A program made the translations under genes and the position numbers. Source: Agapanthus africanus (lineage: Eukaryota; Streptophyta; Magnoliopsida; Asparagales; Amaryllidaceae). Taken from it: a DNA stretch of 64,000 nucleotides. Below the pieces are notes generated by a model. The model had not been told where the DNA came from, ran no database searches, and saw only the letters and a program-made list of their open reading frames with translations. The stretch lies in contig JASDDO010000006.1 in assembly GCA_030015575.1 (NCBI GenBank), forward strand, positions 102,168,045-102,232,044, read 5' to 3'. Below, one piece after another: positions 59,001 to 64,000 of the stretch. How positions within the stretch are numbered: position 1 is the stretch's first letter; each line of letters opens with the position of its first letter.

Positions 59001-60290
59001 TCCCCTCGGCAAGATGATCGATGGACCTTGCCGATTGAGCCTGGAGGTGGGCGAGTACCTACCGATGATTGGTTGGACGTGGCGGTTATCCGAAGGATAC
59101 CGACCAAAGTCGATAGATGGATATGGGCGTACTACTGGGGCCGAGGGCCGATTCCGCAGACGGAGCCCGTGGGCTGGTCCGGACTGACGGAGCCCGTTAT
59201 ATGAGGATTTACGTGCCGATGCTGGACACAGTTTTCATGATGTTTTCGAGTGTCGATGCTGGACACTCCGGTTCCATGATTTTGACGTGTCGCGAGGGAC
59301 ACATGTGGTTTATATCCTCATATTTCCATGCATATGCTGATGATATTTACATAGATGATGGTTATTGTCATTGGGTGACGAGTGGACGGGATCCACGTAC
59401 ATTCAGATTTGATTACCTTGATCATACCTCACATTTATGATATGCTATTACCTGAGGCACTGGCACGAGCACTTGGCACTACACTCATGTATAGATATCA
59501 CATTGCCAGTTTAGCATGTTTCAGACTTATTCATTTTGAGGTTTATATATATCTGATCGTATTGACCTAGGATGGGTCATACATTCGATCTCTGCTTGTA
59601 GATATTTTTTATTCACGAGTTGGCAACTCACCCCCGTTGTGCCACAGTTCTTGCAGGTTTTGCCGTACAGATTCCATAGCGGCTTTTCTGGAACACTACA
59701 TCCATACGGGTGACTTGCTTTGGTAGTTGGGTTCTTTTGCATCAGAACCACCCTTGTACATATACTTTTCAGTTGTATCTAGAAATTCCATCAACCAAAA
59801 CATGTATATTGTTTCAGACTTAGACACAGTGATGTATTATTTCGACCTTAGAGTCGCGCTTGTAGTATTATAGTTTTCTGGCTGTTTTGAGTTCCTTTTT
59901 GGGTTTTGATCCTCGCCCTTTGGCGTTGTATATTATTATTGCTTGCGTGGTTGTGACCGTCGATTGACGAAGATCTAGCTCCTGCTTGGGGATGAATTTT
60001 ATCATTTCATATATATTAATCTTGTTGTACCCCGTTCGGGGCCAGTTTTTACAATGGAAACTCTGCCGAAATTTTCAGAAAAGACTACACATTTTTAAAA
60101 TGCATTTTTGGCTTAGTTATTTGAAAACTTTGATTTCAAACATGCTTTCCTTACTTATTAAAAACCAGTTCCTCTATTTACTCCTTAAATGGTTTTAGAT
60201 TTCTGGGCTTTTGGCTTACTTGGATCAGATGGAGTCCTATAGACTTCATAGGATTCAAGGGCCTGTCACGTGCTCTTTCGGGTCGTGACA
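56062..60290 (+). repeat. Element D 3' LTR (4229 bp)
   Basis: Matches 28044-32265 with more differences than the LTR pairs of C or G show, so D is older. Ends GGGTCGTGACA. Short frames inside (for example 56575-56811 and 58888-59187) have no recognisable domain. Confidence 0.9.
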
Positions 60291-60295
60291 GGGAG
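60291..60295. repeat. Probable target-site duplication GGGAG, right copy (element D)
   Basis: Compares with GGAAG at 28039-28043, one mismatch. Element E's leader resumes here. Confidence 0.6.
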
Positions 60296-61605
60296 ACCGC
60301 TTCACTTCGGGTACTGGGCTGGTAGTTTGCCGTACCCGTAGGGGTCTAGGGTGGGGTAATGGCTATTCATCACAACTGTGTAATCCGTCTTTCGTTGCAG
60401 GCTCAAAAGAAACGCGGATTGCTTGTATATCCAATAATGTTCATCTGTGATCTGGAATGCCTATTATTGCGTCAGACGAATGTACAATATCTATATATGA
60501 TAGCTATTTAGACGTCACTTATGTTTTATACCCGTGCTAGCCCAGCCCCCGCTCTGCCGTTAGTTAAGTAACCTAACGGGTGATGACGGGACCCAGTGGC
60601 GAATGCGGATGGCATAAGAGGACGTTGTATTTTCGTTGTTTTCTGCAATGATAGGTTAATGACGGGACACATTATTATTAATGCAAAGAAAATAAACCAA
60701 AGTTGAATCGTTGGAACAGTTTAAAAGAAACCACTCGGTTATTTTTAAAACAGAAGATATTTTTTAATTGCGGAGCTTTAACCACTCCTTTTAAAAGCTA
60801 TCAGGTTCCTTCGGTCATATAAAGGTCACTAGATTCACGGTTTCGCCAAAACCAATCGTAGCCCTCCATCATTTCATTTGGGTATTCAGTAGTATTCAAG
60901 CTATGCATTTTGGCCAAAGTCAAGGAATAGTGTTTGGTAGGTGCTGGGTATTCATTTGTTGTATAGATAAATGAGTTAGTTTGGGACAGTCGTATTATCA
61001 TTTGACCAAAGTCCGGGGTATGTACGGATGTGTTCAAATTAACAAGTTAATGATGGGTAGAACTTGACAGCTGACTTATGACATTTTGAGGAAAGCCAAG
61101 GTCATAAGAGCATGGGGCAAAAATTTATATCAGGAATTTCTAAAGAAACTGAAATTTGCAAAGAGATGCATACCATTTGGAGTTTGATGAATGTTGGTAG
61201 GATTCCTTCAGCATTATCATATGATGATATTTGGATCCCGATCCTACTGTGAGTATATGAAACTCATCAGGAGATCGTCACTTAACGATCAATGCTATAA
61301 ACCAAGTAGGTGTCGAGAAAGGTGTCGGCGGGGCTACGCCCCCAGAGAAAAGAGGTTATTTAATTAAGGAACTTCACGAAAGCGTTGGAAAACCTCCCTC
61401 GAAGTACCGACACCGGCCTGGCTGAACGGCTAAGCAAGTATTGTACAGTGAGAATAGTCCTGGCTAGTTCTTCCTTTTTGGTTTGAGGAGGGATTCGAGA
61501 AACAGTGGGAGCCATCCAGTTTAGATAAACTAAAAACCACTCTAAACTTGCAAGAGCATCATGCTAAAGTGTTCTCTCTCTCTCCTAATTGCAGCGACCC
61601 AGATA
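60296..61605 (+). other. Element E leader, second part
   Basis: Non-coding leader matching those of F and G: the GTAGGGGTCTAGGGTGGGG stretch, the TTAGTTAAGTAACCTAA inverted repeat near 60560, GCGAATGCGGATGGCATAAG near 60599, the three hairpins (60901-61108), the AAGTACCGACACCGGCC stretch near 61402, and a pyrimidine tract plus CTAATTGCAG (61571-61594) just before gag. Confidence 0.72.
60901..61108 (+). other. Three leader hairpins, element E
   Basis: Cores TTGGCCAAAGTCAA (60910-60923), TTGACCAAAGTCCG (61002-61015) and 61075-61108, the last with a perfect outer stem CTTATGAC/GTCATAAG. Loop CAAA replaces C's CTCT while most stem pairs are kept. Confidence 0.78.
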
Positions 61606-62319
61606 ATGACAGTACTTAAGTTACTATTAGAAAAAAATATACTGACAGGAACAAACTATAAAGATTGGCTGCGGAATATCAAAATGGCTTTGACCTATGA
61701 CAGATTGGGGTATGTCCTCACCGGTAAGGCACCTGCAGTCCCAGGTCCCAAATCCAGTAATGCGGATAAGGAAATCCGCAAAACCTGGGAGTTAGATTGC
61801 GCGAAGGCCAAGTGCATCGTGCTTTCCTCGATGAATAATGAACATCAGAGGAGGCACGAGGGTATGGATCTTGATGCCATATTTCTCCATACAAAGGAAC
61901 TTTATGGTGACCAATCTCGTATAGCAAGATACGAGACCTCAAAGAACTTGTTTCAAGTGAGGTTGGCTGTCGGATTATCGGTAGGAGAACATGTCCTAAA
62001 GATGATTGGCTATATAAAAGAGCTCGCAGACCTTGCGACGACTTTGGATAATGAGCTCTATACAGACCTGATTCTCCAGTCCCTCCCTTCTACCTACGCC
62101 CAGTTTATTCTGAATTTCAATATTCAAAGAAAAGAAGTTGAACTTTCAGAACTCCTTAACATGTTGAGGAGTGCAGAGGGCACCTTGCAGAAGGCAAGGG
62201 AAATACACACTATGTTTGTTCGCGGTGCTTCTTTTTCCGGGTCCAAGGCTAAGGCTAAAGGAAGGAAGAATAAGGCCGCCACCAAACCTAGAGGAGGTGT
62301 TAGTAAGGTGGGAGCATAG
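61606..62319 (+). CDS. Element E gag (UBN2-type capsid), ending at an in-frame TAG
   Basis: Start ATG 61606 (MTVLKLLLEKN), the start shared with F and G; the frame is open 15 codons upstream. About 237 codons to TAG at 62317-62319. The UBN2-type Gag pattern is intact: TGTNYKDWLRNIKMALTYDR, KTWELDCAKAKCIVLSSM, SRIARYETSKNLF, KMIGYIKELADL, TDLILQSLPSTYAQF, then KEVELSELLNMLRSAEGTL and a Lys-rich tail (GSKAKAKGRKNKAATKPRGG). Unlike F and G it keeps one frame into the CCHC part, interrupted only by this TAG. The capsid-like protein would form the retrotransposon particle. It is the best preserved gag here. Confidence 0.88.
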   Translation: MTVLKLLLEKNILTGTNYKDWLRNIKMALTYDRLGYVLTGKAPAVPGPKSSNADKEIRKTWELDCAKAKCIVLSSMNNEHQRRHEGMDLDAIFLHTKELYGDQSRIARYETSKNLFQVRLAVGLSVGEHVLKMIGYIKELADLATTLDNELYTDLILQSLPSTYAQFILNFNIQRKEVELSELLNMLRSAEGTLQKAREIHTMFVRGASFSGSKAKAKGRKNKAATKPRGGVSKVGA

Positions 62320-63591
62320 GGAAAGAAAAAGATTGCGGTGCCAGTAGTGGCCAAGGATGAGTGCTTCCATTGTCATAGGAAAGGGCACTGGAGGAAAGAT
62401 TGCAAGGCATGGAACGCCAAGAACCAGGAACCGAAGCAAGCTGTGGTTTCGACTTCAGGTGTGTTTGTAATTGAGAATTGTCTGTCAATCAACTCTACTT
62501 CCTGGGTATTGGATACTGGATCAGGATCTCATATATGCAATTCATTGCAGGCACTGAGAAACCGTAGAGTGCTGAAGGTTGGTGATATGACCCTGATGGT
62601 TGCTAACGGAGCTAGCGTGGGAGCTGTGTCCGTAGGGGATTATCACCTAGGATTGACGAGTGGACATATTTTGGTTTTACATAACTGTTTTTGTGTACCT
62701 AGTTTAACGTGTAATATCATATCAGTTTCCTTATTATCAAATAAAGGTTATGATTTCACGTTTGTAAGCGATGTTGTTAACATCCACCTTAATCATAGTT
62801 TGATTGGGTCCGGTACACTGGATAACGGTATATATGTCTTAAACCAATTACATATTTTCAATGTCCAGAACACACTAAAAAGAAAGTCTCCAGATTTAAA
62901 TAAGGCTTTCTTATGGCATTGTAGACTGGGTCACATCAATGAGACAAGGTTAACTAAGTTACATAGAGAAGGATATTTGGATTCATTCGAATATCAAACT
63001 TATGCCACTTGTCAATCATGTCTCATAGGAAAGATGAAAAAGACTCCATTCACTGGACATGGAGTAAGAGCGAGCTCGCTCTTAGGACTCATACACAGCG
63101 ATGTATGTGGTCCAATGTCTATACATGCAAGAGGTGGTTTTTCCTATTTCATTACTTTTACGGATGATTACTCTTGGTACGGATTCATTTTTCTGATGAA
63201 ACATAAATCCAAGGCTTTTGAGAAATTCCAAGAGTATAAGAATGAAGTAGAAAACCAAACCGGCAAAAGTATCAAGACACTAAGATCTGATCGAGGTGGT
63301 GAATACTTAAGTGCCGAGTTCCTAGGTTACCTAAAAGAGAAAGGAATTCTCTCTAAGCTTACTCCTCCATACACTCCACAGCATAACGGTGTATCGGAGA
63401 GATGGAATCAAACCCTATTGGATATAGTACGTTCCATGATGAGTAATGCTGAGTTACCGCGATATTTCTGGGGTTATGCGCTAGAATCAGCGTCATATCT
63501 TCTGAACAGGGCTCCTACCAAGACTGTGCCTACCATGCCATATCAGATGTGGAGCGGGAAGAAACTCCATCTTCAGCATATGAAGATATAG
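62320..63591 (+). pseudogene. Element E pol, part 1: nucleocapsid knuckle, protease, GAG-pre-integrase, integrase core
   Basis: Same frame as gag after the TAG. CCHC knuckle CFHCHRKGHWRKDC, protease DTG (codon 62512) in SWVLDTGSGSHICNS, GAG-pre-integrase, intact HHCC (LWHCRLGHI, ATCQSCLIGK), and integrase triad D in IHSDVCGPM, D in SDRGGEYL, E in VSERWNQ. Ends at TAG 63589-63591, which replaces TGG in KIWGC. All zinc-finger and catalytic residues visible to this point are present. Confidence 0.88.
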
Positions 63592-64000
63592 GGATGTCCA
63601 GCTTTTGTTAAAAAGCTGCATGTGGACAAGCACGAGGCACGATCAGTAAAGTGTAAGTTGTGGGATATCCAAACAACTCTAAGGGATATTATTTCTATTA
63701 CGCAGAGGAAACAAAAGGTTTTTGTTTCTCGTAATGCCCATTTTATAGAACAGCAGTTTATAGAAAAGGAAACAAGTGGGAGCGAAATAGAACTGGAAGA
63801 AATTCCAGAACCACAAACTACTACTGAAAGTTTGGTAAGACCAGTTGTTCAAGAAGAACAGGACATTCCCGCACCCCTCTGCAGGAGTAGTAGGCCGTCT
63901 CATCCTCCTGAGAGATACTACGGTTTTCTCATAGATGGGGATAGAGAGGATTGAGTCATTGATGATGATGAACCTACTAGCTTCCAGTAGGCCATCCAAA
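63592..64000 (+). pseudogene. Element E pol, part 2: integrase C-terminus and linker, cut by the window end
   Basis: GCPAFVKKL resumes after the stop. A one-base loss near 63658 (AAGTTGTGGG against AAGTTTGTGGG) shifts the frame for about 50 bases, and one extra base near 63708 restores it before KVFVSRNAHF. The linker follows with RSSRPSHPPERYYGFLIDGD, then TGA at 63953-63955 and TAG at 63988-63990 (CAG in relatives). Reverse transcriptase would begin just beyond 64000. Confidence 0.82.

Larger units (their letters stand above)
28044..60290 (+). mobile_element. Element D: coding-poor Ty3-like LTR retrotransposon, relative of B, carrying F and G
   Basis: Two LTRs of about 4.2 kb (28044-32265 and 56062-60290) enclose a primer site, about 3.5 kb of own internal sequence and a polypurine tract. 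The internal part is split at 34455/54802 by two copia insertions. LTR starts are TATAACG and TTTAACG rather than TGTAACG, and both end GTGACA. LTR and internal sequences resemble B in many blocks. No pol motif is visible. Like B, it looks non-autonomous. Confidence 0.83.
25385..64000 (+). mobile_element. Element E: Ty1/copia retrotransposon interrupted by D, truncated by the window end
   Basis: E begins TGTTAGTGTATATGCCC inside A's LTR. Its 5' LTR (25385-27274), primer site and first 770 bp of leader are followed by element D (28044-60290). Leader, gag and pol then resume at 60291. The sequence stops in the reverse transcriptase start at 64000, so the 3' LTR and right TSD are not seen. The left TSD is probably GTAGA (25380-25384). 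It is closely related to F and G by LTR ends, leader and proteins. Confidence 0.88.

Overview
The window is plant nuclear DNA built almost entirely from nested LTR retrotransposons. I find no host gene, rRNA, tRNA or CRISPR array. The plant signs are Ty1/copia polyproteins (UBN2-type Gag, CCHC knuckle, DTG protease, HHCC/DDE integrase, YVDD reverse transcriptase, RNase H), initiator-Met-tRNA primer sites (TGGTATCAGAGC), 5-bp target duplications, and very large Ty3-like LTRs. The species cannot be told from the sequence.

Nesting was read from LTR ends and target-site duplications (TSDs). Element A, an old plus-strand copia, is the host: 1-155, 23334-25384 and beyond the window. B (156-23333, minus) sits in A's RNase H region with TSD ATAGT. 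B is a coding-poor Ty3-like element with about 4.7-kb LTRs. C (9320-20144, plus, copia) sits in B's 5' LTR with TSD TGGTG. E (25385 to past 64000, plus, copia) interrupts A's 3' LTR. D (28044-60290, plus) sits in E's leader and is a relative of B with about 4.2-kb LTRs. F (34456-44664, TSD GGGTA) and G (44675-54796, TSD TTTAT) are two minus-strand copia elements inserted 5 bp apart inside D. Depth reaches four (A > E > D > F or G).

C, E, F and G encode pol, but all are broken. The pol frames of C and G run over 3 kb without an indel and are cut only by nonsense codons. E (up to the window end) and F carry a few indels. C has no gag. F and G share a one-base shift that puts Gag and the CCHC/pol frame in different registers, and in E a single in-frame UAG separates them. 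B and D have no recognisable pol and would have depended on enzymes made elsewhere.

The most interesting material is non-coding. (1) B and D each carry, between their gag-like 5' part and the polypurine tract, an array of short inverted repeats of the form GTGCAY-loop-RTGCAC. (2) All four copia leaders carry three spaced hairpins capped by TTGRC-loop-GYCAA. (3) All four carry a GC-rich stem-loop about 200 nt after the primer site whose stem sequence differs between elements while pairing is kept. (4) In C a 220-bp segment lies between the LTR end and the good primer site. These were found by eye; no alignment, folding or database search was run.
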